Below, piece by piece: positions 1 through 9,551 of a stretch of DNA of 59,870 bases (its first letter is position 1; every line of letters begins with the position of its first letter). Both the position numbers and the translations under genes were made by a program. The notes under the pieces are model-generated. The model was not told where the DNA came from. It searched no databases and saw only the letters and a program-made list of their open reading frames with translations. Where the stretch lies: positions 1 through 59,870 of the forward strand of contig CANGTC010000008.1 of assembly GCA_947456505.1 (NCBI GenBank), read 5' to 3'. Source of the DNA: Beijerinckiaceae bacterium. GTDB taxonomy: Bacteria; Pseudomonadota; Alphaproteobacteria; Rhizobiales; Beijerinckiaceae.

Positions 1-150
1 GAAGAGCCCAACGTCGAATCACACTCAACAAATCCATGTCTATCACTCCCGATACCCCCGCCGCAGCCAGCCAGGGGGAAGTTCAACATGGGTCAAATCT
101 CAGTGGAAATTACCATCCCTTAAGGGTCAGTTCTCAATGCAACTCTACAT

Positions 151-1164
151 CTACGGGCTTGTGACGGCTTGAGCACGCGCAACGATACTCGACGAGGCGC
201 TTGCGAATTCAGCCCACATTTTCGCAACCGGCTCACCTGCCATTGGACTGATGTCTATCCCGGTTTTTTCGGCGTCGGCCAAAAATTCCTTGTCGATCAT
301 GGTCTCCATAAACGCCTTCCGCAAGGCGGCCACGCGATCCCCGGGGGTATCGGGGGGCGACGCGTAGACACGCCCCAAAGCCTGAACGCCAAATAGAAGA
401 CCAAACAACTGCTTGTCCTCGGATGTCTTGATGAAATCCGTATAGTGCGGAATGTTTGGGAGCTCGGGTGACTTATCACCCGAAAGCTGTATCAAAGGAC
501 GGAAATCACCGGACGCCAGTTCCTGGCTCCAGAATGATTTGACGGTTGACCACGGCAGACCGCAAATCCCGCCCACCTCTGCACGCGACATCGCCAGCTT
601 CACATCGGCGGAGCCCTTGTAACCGGGGATCACCTTTAGATTGGCGCCCAAGACATTTTTCACCGCCAACGCCGACTTGGCGAGCGGCCCGGTGGGAGCT
701 GTGGCGCCTACCAGCGTTTCACGCTGCTGCAATTCAGTAAAGGAGTTGACCCCTGACGCGCGTGTTACCCCGCACACGGACAGGCCGGACTCCATATTGC
801 CAATCCATAAAAATCTGGCGGCGTCGTAACGCGCCTGCTGATTACCAAACAAGGGCTCAAGCGGTACCGTTTGCGCAAAGGCGCCAATCACTGTTCCATC
901 GCGCGGCGCAACGGAATAGAGCCAGTTCCCAGCCACTACCCCGCTTGCGCCCGTCATATTCTGTACAAGCATGCCAGGATTGCCGGGAATATATTTTCCC
1001 ATGTGGCGAACCAACACGCGCGAATAAATATCAAACCCAGTGCCAACTTCATGACCCACGACGATGTTGACCGTCTTACCCCGGAAAAAGTCAGCAACCG
1101 TATCTGCGCGGGCGACGCCCGTCGCACTGATCACCATCGTTACAACGCCAAACAATCTAGACAT
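151..1164 (-). CDS. TctC/Bug-family periplasmic solute receptor (orphan)
   Basis: Extracytoplasmic substrate-binding protein of the tripartite tricarboxylate transporter (TctC/Bug) fold, expected to capture an organic acid or similar solute in the periplasm. A signal peptide ending near VARA-DT precedes the family N-terminal strand 'VNIVVGHEVGTGFD' and the 'PGNPGMLVQNMTGASGV' motif, and the length (337 aa) is normal. Two cysteines, C131 and C201 from the chosen start, lie 70 residues apart, as in two other receptors of this window. I chose ATG 1164; in-frame TTG codons lie just upstream (1176). It is the last gene of a minus-strand set with an LVIVD protein and a second receptor. No TctA or TctB gene is present. 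The ligand is unknown. Confidence 0.88.
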   Translation of the reverse strand: MSRLFGVVTMVISATGVARADTVADFFRGKTVNIVVGHEVGTGFDIYSRVLVRHMGKYIPGNPGMLVQNMTGASGVVAGNWLYSVAPRDGTVIGAFAQTVPLEPLFGNQQARYDAARFLWIGNMESGLSVCGVTRASGVNSFTELQQRETLVGATAPTGPLAKSALAVKNVLGANLKVIPGYKGSADVKLAMSRAEVGGICGLPWSTVKSFWSQELASGDFRPLIQLSGDKSPELPNIPHYTDFIKTSEDKQLFGLLFGVQALGRVYASPPDTPGDRVAALRKAFMETMIDKEFLADAEKTGIDISPMAGEPVAKMWAEFASASSSIVARAQAVTSP

Positions 1165-1217
1165 CTTATACAACAACTACCCCCAAACCATTCTATACGC
1201 CGCTTTGACAGCCCAAT

Positions 1218-2342
1218 TCAGATCGTGAGTTCGAGAATTTCAATCCCTCGAATACGATCTATAAGATAGACTAGCCCACGCCTGTCGATTGTCACATCAT
1301 TGGACGACGCACGCTCTTGTCCTGGCGCGGGATCGGGCAAAAAATGAGCGACGCGCTTCGGCGCGAAGGGATCCGCCACGTCGAAAACCTGCAAACCCTG
1401 AGCAAACCACGCAAAGGGAATGACTGTGCCATTAAACCGTTCCGACGGTTGATGGCAACCAGTCATCTTGGGCTGCGTGGCGCCATCTTTATCGAGGCCA
1501 GGCACATTGATCGTGGCGATAGGCGTAGGCATGCTCTCGACAGTGATGTCATAGATCCAGGCGAAGGCGGGCGCAGAGGGACGCAATTGCGCCACATCCT
1601 CATCAGCAACCACCATGATGTCGCGCCCCCTCAACTTCTCCGGAATGACCAAACAGGTATGGGTGGGATGGGGAAAGGCCGGACTGCGCGCGTCATGACC
1701 TACCATTTTCGGCTTCGCCAGGTCAGAGATGTCGAGGATATAAAAGCCGTGATGCCAATAGCTAACATAGAGCCGATCGCCTGCACGCAAGGGATGGTGG
1801 CATTTGGGAACGACGAAATCATCCCAAGGATAAGCCTCGCCGCCCGCCTTCCACTGGCCCGGAATCCACCAGCGCGAGACTTCGCGTGGACGCGCAGGAT
1901 CAAGCAGGTCGAGAATGACCACGATATAGCCGACATAGCCTTCCGCAGTCGCTGAAACATAGGCGTAACGTCCGTCGACGTCATAGCGATGAACGCCCGC
2001 GCCACCGGTCTCCCATTTAGTTATCAGCTTAGGAGCAGTGGGAACTTCAACGTCATAGATCGTGAGCCCGCCAGAAAAACCATCCCCGGCGTTCGCGCCA
2101 TTTGTCTCATGGTTCACAATCATCACGCCGTCTCGCGTACGTACCTTGTGCGAATGCCAACCGTCTGGCATTTCTATACGCGAGAGCAAGCGCGGCCTCG
2201 CCGGATCGGAAACATCGTATAGACTCGTCCCTCCAGGCGCCCGCATGTGGCCGACGAAAAGCACGTCGCCCTCCACCCAAACCTGGCCGCCGCCCGGGCA
2301 ATCGATCTGCCCCACACGCTTGACGTTCCAACCTTCGGTCAT
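1218..2342 (-). CDS. LVIVD-repeat beta-propeller protein
   Basis: A 374-aa protein built of LVIVD-type repeats, seen as recurring 'YDVSDPARPRLLSR', 'ILDLLDPARPREVSRW', 'ILDISDLAKPKMVGH' and 'VFDVADPFAPKRVAHF' units about 45-60 residues apart. Such repeats form a beta-propeller in mostly surface or exported proteins of unknown function. No signal peptide is visible, so this copy looks cytoplasmic or leaderless. An AGGAGG site at 2351-2356 lies 8 nt before ATG 2342 and only 2 nt before ATG 2348, so 2342 is preferred over the longer frame reaching 2390. It sits between two TctC receptors on the same strand (60 and 53 nt gaps), which suggests co-transcription. Enzymatic activity cannot be claimed. 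Confidence 0.85.
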   Translation of the reverse strand: MTEGWNVKRVGQIDCPGGGQVWVEGDVLFVGHMRAPGGTSLYDVSDPARPRLLSRIEMPDGWHSHKVRTRDGVMIVNHETNGANAGDGFSGGLTIYDVEVPTAPKLITKWETGGAGVHRYDVDGRYAYVSATAEGYVGYIVVILDLLDPARPREVSRWWIPGQWKAGGEAYPWDDFVVPKCHHPLRAGDRLYVSYWHHGFYILDISDLAKPKMVGHDARSPAFPHPTHTCLVIPEKLRGRDIMVVADEDVAQLRPSAPAFAWIYDITVESMPTPIATINVPGLDKDGATQPKMTGCHQPSERFNGTVIPFAWFAQGLQVFDVADPFAPKRVAHFLPDPAPGQERASSNDVTIDRRGLVYLIDRIRGIEILELTI

Positions 2343-2402
2343 TGGCATTTCCTCCTGCGACAGGTTATCGGATTCTGACCGCCCGGACAATCACCTCCTA
2401 CT

Positions 2403-3431
2403 TCAGGGCTTAACTGCTTTTCGGGCGCGTTCGGCGATTTCGCGCGGAGCAGCGTAAACGCGCTCGATGAAAGCTTGAACCTGATCGCCGTTCTGCGGTC
2501 GCAGGTCGAGTTGCGCGCTCTGCGCCTCTGCAGTTAGTTCCGGATCCTGCATGGCGGCTTCAAAGGCCGTGCGCAAGATCGTTACGCGCTCCAGCGACAC
2601 GCCGGGGGGCGCCACAAAGGAACGTCCCAACCCTTGCGCCCCGAAAATAAGGTCGAAAATCTGTCTCTCATCTACTGTGTTCGCATATTGATAAACGTGC
2701 GGCACGTTCTTGATGTTGGGATGAGGCTCAAGACCAAGTTGCAAGGTCATCACCAAATCACCACTGTCGAACGCCTCGCGATATTGCGTGCGCGCCGTAG
2801 ACAATGAAATGCCACAGACCCCATGCAATTCACCATTTTCGATGGCGATCTTGACACTAGCTGATCCTTTGTAGCCCTCGATCACCTTCAGTTTAGCACC
2901 AGTGAGAGTGCGCAGGGCGGTCGACGATTGGCTCAAGGGGCCAGAAGAGCCAGTGCCGCCTACAGTAACTTCACGTTGGCGGGCCTGTTCGAAGGTCAGC
3001 GCGCCGGAGGCTTTGGAAAAAGCGCAAACGCTGACGCTCGAATCCATATTCCCGATCCAGTTGTATTGGGAGGCGTCGAAGCGTACCCCCGCATGGCCCA
3101 ACATTGGTGCGAATGGCACTGTAAAAGCGACAATGGCGATGGCGGAACCATCCTTCGGCGCAACGGAGCCCAACCAGTTAAAAGCGGATACACCGCTCGC
3201 TCCCACCATATTCTGGACGAGGACGCTGGGCTTGCCCGGCAGATATTTAGGTAAATAGCGAGCTAGCGTACGAGCATAAAGGTCAAAACCTGTGCCAGGC
3301 TCGTGCCCTACGACGATAGTTAAGGGCTTGTCCTTGAACATCTCGTCGCGCGTTTGCGCTTTTACAACAGGTGCGGCTGCCCAAATGCCGAGCAACGCAA
3401 GCATCCCGATGCGATTCAACATCTTCGACAT
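2403..3431 (-). CDS. TctC/Bug-family periplasmic solute receptor (orphan)
   Basis: Same subtype as the receptor at 151-1164: signal peptide, 'LTIVVGHEPGTGFDLYART', 'PGKPSVLVQNMVGASGV' and a C-terminal 'FVAPPGVSLERVTILR' segment. C136 and C206 (from this start) are again 70 residues apart, consistent with a disulfide in the periplasm. AGGAAAGAG directly precedes ATG 3431, so I prefer that start to the in-frame upstream ATG at 3449. It is probably the first gene of the receptor/LVIVD/receptor unit and is transcribed away from the monooxygenase at 3985. Two similar receptors around one propeller protein suggest duplication with ligand divergence. The ligand is unknown. Confidence 0.88.
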   Translation of the reverse strand: MSKMLNRIGMLALLGIWAAAPVVKAQTRDEMFKDKPLTIVVGHEPGTGFDLYARTLARYLPKYLPGKPSVLVQNMVGASGVSAFNWLGSVAPKDGSAIAIVAFTVPFAPMLGHAGVRFDASQYNWIGNMDSSVSVCAFSKASGALTFEQARQREVTVGGTGSSGPLSQSSTALRTLTGAKLKVIEGYKGSASVKIAIENGELHGVCGISLSTARTQYREAFDSGDLVMTLQLGLEPHPNIKNVPHVYQYANTVDERQIFDLIFGAQGLGRSFVAPPGVSLERVTILRTAFEAAMQDPELTAEAQSAQLDLRPQNGDQVQAFIERVYAAPREIAERARKAVKP

Positions 3432-3984
3432 CTCTTTCCTATTTTTCAAGCTTCAGCTGCCACTTGATTCCAAGACGCGCCGAGTATCAGGAATGGGAAC
3501 GCAGGCCAATGTTCAACCTAAACGAACGGGACCAAGTCCCTGAAAACATAGATTTCCAACTCACTTGCGGCAACCAGCATCGCTCCGTATCAGAGCATGT
3601 GCGGCAAACTCCTTGGTCTTGAAGAATCTATTATTTATAGTTCAGCAAGAACGTGCAGAGCAAAGATGAAAAGAAAAATCAGCCGGATTAAAACGCTACC
3701 AAAATCGGGGCCCACTCTGCAAGATGCGGTTCTATTCCGGCCCTGTGATACGCCTTCGACACCTTCAGGAGAGGTTATAGTTTATACTGCGGAGCCAAAA
3801 AACGGGAATGGAGATCAACCCCTTGCCAGAAAGAGCAATCCAGAAGATGGTAATCGCATTTGCAAACTGAAGCCCCTCACAATCAGGACTTCCGGGCGGC
3901 TCATAAAATAGCGCGGATTTGAAACAAGGCTCGGCTAAACGCCTTTTTATATATGAAGGCCGGGATCATCATCGCGAGGTCATC
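3432..3984. other. Divergent intergenic region, no convincing gene
   Basis: About 550 bp between the receptor (leftward) and the flavin monooxygenase (rightward). It is richer in A+T than its flanks and should contain both promoters. A short dyad GGGAC-CAA-GTCCC lies at 3528-3540 and could be an operator or a small hairpin. An open frame starting with ATG at 3666 resembles nothing I recognise and has a poor ribosome site, so I do not call it. Confidence 0.45.
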
Positions 3985-5328
3985 ATGTCCAAAATGCACC
4001 TGGGGCTCTCTATGCGGGGGATCGGCTACCATCCAAGCGGATGGCGAGATCCCGAGGTGCAACTGGACGGAGCCATAGATATCGCTCACTCCATCAGTGT
4101 TGCGCAGATAGCGGAACAAGGCCTTTTTGATTTCGTTTTTCTGGCGGATCAAAGCGCTCTAAACTTCAACGATGAGCCTAAAGGCGCTTTTGGCCGAAAT
4201 CAGGAAGGCGCCGGTGAATTCGAACCTATCACATTGCTGGCGGCCCTCAGTCAGGTCACCACCCACATAGGTTTGATCGCAACAGCGTCCACCACCTTTC
4301 ATCAACCCTACCAACTGGCCCGAAAATTTCTATCTCTTGATCATCTAAGTGGTGGACGAGCGGGATGGAATGTCGTCACTTCTTCTCGAAACGCTGAAGC
4401 GCAGAACTTTGGCGCAGACGCCATCCTTCCGAAAAATGAACGCTATGAGCGCGCTAAGGAAGCAATAGAGGTCGCCTTTGGCCTTTGGGAGTGCTGGGAG
4501 CCCGACGCCTATATTCGGGATCGCCAGAACGGGTTCTTTTTTGATCCAGCCAAACTTCACAGGCTGGATCACAAAGGCCTGAATTTCCGCGTTCGAGGTC
4601 CGTTAACGATGCCGCGATCACCGCAAGGTCGCCCTGTAATCGCCCAGGCCGGCGCTTCTGCTGACGGACTGGATTTTGCCGCCTCGGTCGCTGATATCAT
4701 TTACGCCGTGCAGACACGCATGGAAGGGGCCAAGAGTTTTTATACAGACACCAAAGCTCGCGTCCTCGCCAAGGGCCGCAATCCGGCTGATGTCAAAGTA
4801 CTGCCCGGACTTCTGCCTGTGGTTGGCTCAACTATGGAAGAGGCGCAACGAAAATATCGTGCCATGCTAACACATCTTGATCCCGTTCTTGGGCTTGAAA
4901 GGCTCTCTCGATTCTTTGGTGACTTGACGGGTTGCGACCTCGACGGTCCTTTGCCAGACTTGCGAACCGATCTCCCCCTCGTCAGCAGAGCAAGCCTCAA
5001 TCTGCGGATCGCCCGGGAACAGAATTGGACAATTCGACAGCTCTACGAGGAGACGATCATCAGTCACGGGCATCATGTCGCCATCGGGACGCCCGAAATC
5101 ATCGCTGATGAAATGCAAACATGGGTGCAACAGGGCGCCGCAGATGGCTTCAATATCGTTCCCGCGTTACTCCCGCAGTCTTTGACGGACTTTGTGACCC
5201 ATGTAGTGCCAGAATTGCAACGGCGGAACCTTTTCCGAACAGAATATTCGGCAAAGACATTAAGAGAGCATCTGGGCCTACCGGCCATCAAACCTCCCAA
5301 CCGCAGTCACCACGAGAGCGGAGAGTGA
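3985..5328 (+). CDS. LLM-class flavin-dependent monooxygenase (NtaA/SnaA/DszA type)
   Basis: A 447-aa luciferase-fold monooxygenase using reduced FMN supplied by a separate reductase. The NtaA/SnaA/DszA subgroup is indicated by 'GWRDPEVQLDG' near the N-terminus, 'LAALSQVTTHIGLIATASTTFHQPYQLARKF', 'SGGRAGWNVVTS' and 'ARNFGAD'-like residues, then 'RSPQGRPVIAQAGAS' and C-terminal 'GTPEIIADEMQTWVQQGAADGFNI'. Known members oxidise aminopolycarboxylates, dibenzothiophene sulfone or pristinamycin precursors; which applies here is not visible. GAGGT lies just before ATG 3985; the frame extends to 3919 but that part is not family sequence. It is followed after 1 nt by a TctC receptor, so uptake and oxidation of one compound are probably linked. 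No reductase is adjacent. Confidence 0.9.
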   Translation: MSKMHLGLSMRGIGYHPSGWRDPEVQLDGAIDIAHSISVAQIAEQGLFDFVFLADQSALNFNDEPKGAFGRNQEGAGEFEPITLLAALSQVTTHIGLIATASTTFHQPYQLARKFLSLDHLSGGRAGWNVVTSSRNAEAQNFGADAILPKNERYERAKEAIEVAFGLWECWEPDAYIRDRQNGFFFDPAKLHRLDHKGLNFRVRGPLTMPRSPQGRPVIAQAGASADGLDFAASVADIIYAVQTRMEGAKSFYTDTKARVLAKGRNPADVKVLPGLLPVVGSTMEEAQRKYRAMLTHLDPVLGLERLSRFFGDLTGCDLDGPLPDLRTDLPLVSRASLNLRIAREQNWTIRQLYEETIISHGHHVAIGTPEIIADEMQTWVQQGAADGFNIVPALLPQSLTDFVTHVVPELQRRNLFRTEYSAKTLREHLGLPAIKPPNRSHHESGE

Positions 5329-5329
5329 T

Positions 5330-6409
5330 ATGAGACGGGTATTCGATAAGATTATGCAGGTTGCAGCCATAATGGGCGCAATCGGCGTCACGTCGGCCCA
5401 GGCCCAATTTTACGACAAGAAGACATTGACTATTGTCGTTAACTATGGTGTCGGCGGCAATGCCGATCTGTCTGCCAGAATTTTTCAAAAGCATCTGCGG
5501 CGCCATATCTCCGGCGCACCAACCATTGTTGTGCAGAACATGCCTGGCGCTGGCGGCGCGCTCGCGATGAATTCCCTTGGACTTGAAATCGGCTTCAAGG
5601 CTGACGGCTATACCGCTGGTTTCTTCGGGCTCAATCCCCCAGCTCTGATTGCAGGCGATCCAGCCCTGAAGGTTTCACTTCAACAATTTGAAATGATCGG
5701 GGCCGTACGGGACTGGAATGTCGCCTATATCCGTAAAGACGCTGTGACTGGAATTCAGCGCCCAGAGGAAATCATCAAGGCGCGTGAACTCTTCGCAGGG
5801 GGCTATTCGCGGTCGAACGCAAATGATACACGCTCAAGCCTCGCTCTTGAAGTGCTCGGAATCAAGTACAGAATGATTTCCGGCTTTCCAGGAACAGCCG
5901 ATTTGAACAAGGCGATGCTCCAGAATGAAGTCAATTTCGCCAACAGCGCCTTGCCAGGCTACATGCGACAAGCAGTGCCCCAGATTATAAACACTGGCAT
6001 CGGGATGCCTTTATTCTATTTTCCAACCACTGGACCAGATGGAAAAATCAGCAAGGTGGAATCGCTTGAACGCATGGGCATTACTGGATTTACCGAAGTA
6101 TACCAGAGAAGTTATGGCGCCCCACCTCGCGGGGTTAAGTTTGATGCTCTGCTATTAATGTGCGATCTGGATTCCGCCATGCATGGCGTCATAGCTTTGC
6201 CCAAGGGAGCGCCTGCTGAAGCGGTTGCTGAACTACGGCGCGCCTTCGACCAACTTCGCCATGATCAAGATTTCCGCGAAGAATACGAGAAGACAACCGG
6301 TGAAAAGCCCGAAATCGTTCTTTTTGCCGAGATGCTGCCATTATTGAAACGGTTTGCGGAGACTCCAGAGGCCATCAAAAACATTTTTCAGGAGTTGATG
6401 AACCGGTAG
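5330..6409 (+). CDS. TctC/Bug-family periplasmic solute receptor (orphan)
   Basis: A 359-aa receptor with signal peptide (cleavage near SAQAQ-F), 'LTIVVNYGVGGNADLSARIF' and 'PTIVVQNMPGAGGALAMN'. It lacks the cysteine pair seen in three of the other receptors, having Ala-Tyr and Ser-Ala at those places. The start codon follows the monooxygenase stop by 1 nt, with an AGCGGAGAG ribosome site inside the upstream gene, so the two are translationally coupled. The receptor most likely binds the substrate of that monooxygenase. No membrane transporter subunits follow; the next 490 bp are non-coding. Confidence 0.87.
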   Translation: MRRVFDKIMQVAAIMGAIGVTSAQAQFYDKKTLTIVVNYGVGGNADLSARIFQKHLRRHISGAPTIVVQNMPGAGGALAMNSLGLEIGFKADGYTAGFFGLNPPALIAGDPALKVSLQQFEMIGAVRDWNVAYIRKDAVTGIQRPEEIIKARELFAGGYSRSNANDTRSSLALEVLGIKYRMISGFPGTADLNKAMLQNEVNFANSALPGYMRQAVPQIINTGIGMPLFYFPTTGPDGKISKVESLERMGITGFTEVYQRSYGAPPRGVKFDALLLMCDLDSAMHGVIALPKGAPAEAVAELRRAFDQLRHDQDFREEYEKTTGEKPEIVLFAEMLPLLKRFAETPEAIKNIFQELMNR

Positions 6410-6897
6410 TGAAGGCACTGTTCATTTGCGTTCACTCGTCTTCGGTTAAATAGGGCCAACTTCACTCTGCTCAACGAGTTGCGGTGAATTTTGTTTCGCT
6501 CAACTCAACTATACTTGAGTGGCTATCCTCAACTAAAGACGCCGTCGATCTCACGTTACATGAACGCAGTCATTCCCCGACGGACGAGATCCTGAGCGCA
6601 CAGAAAATTCCTCAGAGACGCACCACAACGAGAGGCTGCGAAAATATTTTGTTGATCCACTGTATGAAGCCTCCGGGTCCTAATGCACGGCGGGCGCTTG
6701 ATTTTGCATCGCGCCCATCAAATGATTTCTGTCCTTTCCCGATCCAGGCCGTCACCCACATATGCAGGCGGAAAGAACAAATTCAGGCGCATCGTCAGCG
6801 CGCGCCGCGATCGGTCCGCCAGAGCCGCGTTTATTGAGTCGCTGAACAACCCAAAGGCCCACGCGGGCCAATTCCGCAGATACTTCGCTCGGACTGA
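6410..6897. other. Convergent intergenic region, nothing recognised
   Basis: Nearly 490 bp between the receptor end and the convergent mobA end. I see no recognisable coding sequence, RNA gene or strong terminator hairpin. Short open frames here lack ribosome sites and family resemblance. Confidence 0.4.
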
Positions 6898-7521
6898 TCA
6901 GGGGGCAAGCTGCACGAGCGCGTTGGCTTGCGCCACATCCTCCGGAGTATTGGCGTTGAAGAAGGGGTCAACAGGCGCCATCGGCCATTGCGACGTCACG
7001 AGCCGGTAACGCGCCGTCCAGAGGCCAATCTTGCGACACTCTTCGACAATCAGCGCATGACGCAACTCATTCCGGAGCGATACCTTCCAAAGACCGATCA
7101 CCGGATGGCTCTGACCGCCTGAAGCAGCAACCGCGAGTTCTCCCTGCTTCTCAGCGCGCTCGGTCTGCATGCGCGGCACAAGATCGCGCGGCAGAAAAGG
7201 GCAATCGGCGGCCACACTCACGACCCATTCGATGGCGGGATGATGCAATGCAGTCCAATCCAGCGCCGCCAAAACGCCAGCAAGAGGACCGGCGAAATCG
7301 GGAACATTATCTGGCACGACAGTCAACCCATGGGAACCAAAGCGCATGGGATCGCCATTGGCGTTAAGGATGACCGAAACGCATTGCGGCGACAGACGCT
7401 CGATCACATGAGCGAGGATCGGGCGTCCTGCGACCGTTCGCATGGTCTTGTCGCCGCCCCCCATTCGCCGCGACAGACCCCCGGCGAGGATGACGCCGAG
7501 CGTTGAAATTTGCTCAGTCAT
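6898..7521 (-). CDS. mobA: Molybdenum cofactor guanylyltransferase MobA
   Basis: Transfers GMP from GTP to molybdopterin-Mo to make the bis-MGD cofactor in the cytoplasm. The N-terminal nucleotide-binding signature [14 protein letters not shown] (residues 12-25), 'PLAGVLAAL' and '[13 protein letters not shown]' are classic MobA features, and 207 aa is the normal length. AAGGCGGAA upstream supports ATG 7521; the longer frame to 7572 adds non-family residues. No molybdoenzyme is encoded in this window, so it probably serves enzymes elsewhere. It stands alone, convergent with the receptor at 5330 and divergent from tusA. Confidence 0.93.
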   Translation of the reverse strand: MTEQISTLGVILAGGLSRRMGGGDKTMRTVAGRPILAHVIERLSPQCVSVILNANGDPMRFGSHGLTVVPDNVPDFAGPLAGVLAALDWTALHHPAIEWVVSVAADCPFLPRDLVPRMQTERAEKQGELAVAASGGQSHPVIGLWKVSLRNELRHALIVEECRKIGLWTARYRLVTSQWPMAPVDPFFNANTPEDVAQANALVQLAP

Positions 7522-7927
7522 CCAGTTCCGCCTTTTTGCGCACTCCCATGGACTCCTCTTCATCATAGTCAAGGTTCTGATCGCCGCTCGGACGATGTTA
7601 TACCTTATACCTTATGAAATCGCGTTTCTTATTCATACACGCGAGCTCAGCTAATATCGACCACGCGCTCTCATCAGCCGCCATCCCTCGTTCTTCATGC
7701 GGGCTCCTGTGAAGTGAAGCAGCGTGGTCTTGGCGATAGGCGCCCCAGCTTGCATTATCGCACAGACCCGCCAATGCGTCTCAAAACGCATCGGCAACTT
7801 CGCGTTTCATCCGCTCACGCATGATACAGAATCTCCGAACCCTGGTAAAAGCCGTACAGATCGCAAGCTTGTTACTGCGTAACAAGTGTCGGTTGACCTT
7901 CGAGCGATCCTTGGCCATGCTTGCAAT
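7522..7927. other. Divergent intergenic region between mobA and tusA
   Basis: About 400 bp. It contains a short tandem repeat TATACCT-TATACCT near 7600 and a perfect 8+3+8 dyad at 7868-7886 (listed separately). No gene was recognised; both flanking genes should be driven from here. Confidence 0.45.
7868..7886. promoter_or_regulatory. Perfect dyad CTTGTTAC-TGC-GTAACAAG upstream of tusA
   Basis: Eight-base arms around a 3-base centre, ending 41 nt before the tusA ATG. The size and symmetry fit a dimeric repressor site. The regulator is unknown, and a short hairpin role cannot be excluded. Confidence 0.4.
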
Positions 7928-8170
7928 ATGATAATAAAGCTGCTTGATCTGTCCGGCTACAAGTGTCCGTTGCCCGTCCTGAAGACGCGAAAAGCTCTGA
8001 AGAGCATTGCGGTGGGAGAGCAATTGGAGGTGCGCTGCACCGATCCCCTCTCTGCCATTGATATTCCTAACCTAATACGTGAAACAGGCGATCAGATGGT
8101 GAGCCAGCAGCAATACGAAAACCAAATTGTATTTGTGATCGCCAAGTGCGAGCCTGTCGAAATATTATAG
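7928..8170 (+). CDS. tusA: TusA/SirA-family sulfur carrier protein
   Basis: Small (80 aa) TusA-family sulfur carrier. The defining CPxP motif appears as 'YKCPLPVLKTRKAL', where the Cys carries a persulfide; 'VRCTDPLSAIDIPNLI' and the C-terminal 'FVIAKC' strand complete the two-layer sandwich. TusA delivers sulfur for tRNA thiolation and also for molybdoenzyme maturation, which may explain the position beside mobA. I chose ATG 7928 because it gives the family length; the ribosome site there is weak and a GTG at 7886 is in frame. Confidence 0.9.
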   Translation: MIIKLLDLSGYKCPLPVLKTRKALKSIAVGEQLEVRCTDPLSAIDIPNLIRETGDQMVSQQQYENQIVFVIAKCEPVEIL

Positions 8171-8499
8171 CAGTTTGCAGTTTGCATTTTCCACGTCTTC
8201 CTGACGCGCCTCTGAATGGATGGAATTAGCCCGACAAAGGGCTCAACCTGCCGCCTGAAGCACCAGCAACCCGCGACACCATCGACCGATGGACCGAATC
8301 TAAAGAATGGAATCCATCCCTCCAATCGGCTGCTGCGACCTGAGTCAAATACGATGATCTGGAATCGCTGAGCAATTCACCTTCGACAACCGTTCAGTTT
8401 TCTGAGCCGCTTTCCACCGAAAGCGATCCAGGTTCAAGGCACATGCGATCTGCAGTCAGAGGATAAACCGCGTTACGCTTTAACAGAGCGTCAACATAA
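8171..8499. other. Convergent intergenic region, nothing recognised
   Basis: About 330 bp after tusA. It has a short direct repeat (CAGTTTG twice near 8170) and an AGCCC/GGGCT hairpin near 8228-8243. I see no gene or strong terminator. Confidence 0.4.
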
Positions 8500-9474
8500 T
8501 TATTTTTTGACCTCCGCTGCGGCCACAGCGGCGACGAACAACTCGTAATCCCTCTCGAAAACCGATCTGACCTCAGCCTCGGCCTGACCGCCAGGGACTA
8601 TGCCCAGGTCTCGGAGCCGCCTCTGCAATTCAGGTTGAGCCACCATATCAATAACCGCTTGCCGCAAGCTCGATATGATTGGTTGGGGCGTGCCTACAGC
8701 CACAAAGAAGCCGTTCCACGACGAAAAGACAAACCCGGGCATAGTCTCTGAAATCGTGGGTAAATGCGGGGCAGCAGCGATGCGTTCAGACGTGCCCACC
8801 GCCAAAAGTCGGATCTTGTCGTTATCAGACTGTTGCAAGAGTACGGATGCATTGCCAAAATAGAAATCGACGTCGCCGCCTATAAGATCGCCAACTGCTT
8901 GCGGCTCGCCCCGCTGCGGGACCATAACCAAATCAACATTGGCCCGCTTGAACAAAAGTAACGGCCCCAAATGGCTGATGTTGTTCACTCCTGCCACAAC
9001 ATAATTAAGCTTGCCGGGGTTAGCGCGCGCGTAGGCGAGAAACTCGCTCAGGGAAGAAACCGGAAGGCTCCTTTTGACTGCGATCACCTGCGAGCCTGTC
9101 CCCACATTCGTAACTGGCGTCAGTAGCTTGCGTGGATCGACGGAGATCTGCTGCACGAGCGGCGTCAGAAGAACCGTAGCGCTTGGCGAAAACAGCAGCG
9201 TATATCCATCTGCTGGAGAATTGACGGTCTGCTCCGTCGTCAACACGCCGCCGGCGCTGGGTTTGTTGATAACGACGAACGGCTTGCCGAATTTATTTTG
9301 TAGATACTCCGCGGCGAGGCGCGCCATCAAATCAGTATTGCCGCCGGCCGCCGTCGGTACAAGAATAGTCACTTGCCGGTTAGGCCATTCATCAGCACAA
9401 AAGGCGTTTGTCGCCCCCAAGGACATAAGACTCAATGCGAGCCATTTCAGTAAGGATCGCCGTTTGGGCTTCAT
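8500..9474 (-). CDS. TctC/Bug-family solute receptor (classical type)
   Basis: A 324-aa receptor of the classical Bug type: signal peptide ending near FCA-DE, 'WPNRQVTILVPTAAGGNTDLMAR', 'FGKPFVVINKPSAGG', 'PADGYTLLFSP' and 'YARANPGKLNYV'. It is more conventional than the 340-aa receptors elsewhere in the window. CGGAGG lies 6 nt before ATG 9474. It is transcribed away from the deacetylase gene at 9793, with a strong leftward terminator-like hairpin in between. The ligand is unknown; by position it may feed the 9.8-21 kb catabolic genes. Confidence 0.9.
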   Translation of the reverse strand: MKPKRRSLLKWLALSLMSLGATNAFCADEWPNRQVTILVPTAAGGNTDLMARLAAEYLQNKFGKPFVVINKPSAGGVLTTEQTVNSPADGYTLLFSPSATVLLTPLVQQISVDPRKLLTPVTNVGTGSQVIAVKRSLPVSSLSEFLAYARANPGKLNYVVAGVNNISHLGPLLLFKRANVDLVMVPQRGEPQAVGDLIGGDVDFYFGNASVLLQQSDNDKIRLLAVGTSERIAAAPHLPTISETMPGFVFSSWNGFFVAVGTPQPIISSLRQAVIDMVAQPELQRRLRDLGIVPGGQAEAEVRSVFERDYELFVAAVAAAEVKK

Positions 9475-9551
9475 TATGTGCCTCCGTTAACGCATTTGAA
9501 TTGAAAAGGCGAACATGCGCTCACGCGTCGCTATCCTATTCAAAAAAACAT

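Noticed and set aside
84..126. Ribosome-site-like GGGGGAAG and ATG at 90 followed by ten codons
   Set aside because: The frame stops after about 10 residues. It could be a leader peptide or a truncated gene start, but nothing supports either.
3666..3911. Open frame in the gap before the monooxygenase at 3985
   Set aside because: No family resemblance, weak ribosome site and atypical composition; more likely non-coding promoter DNA.
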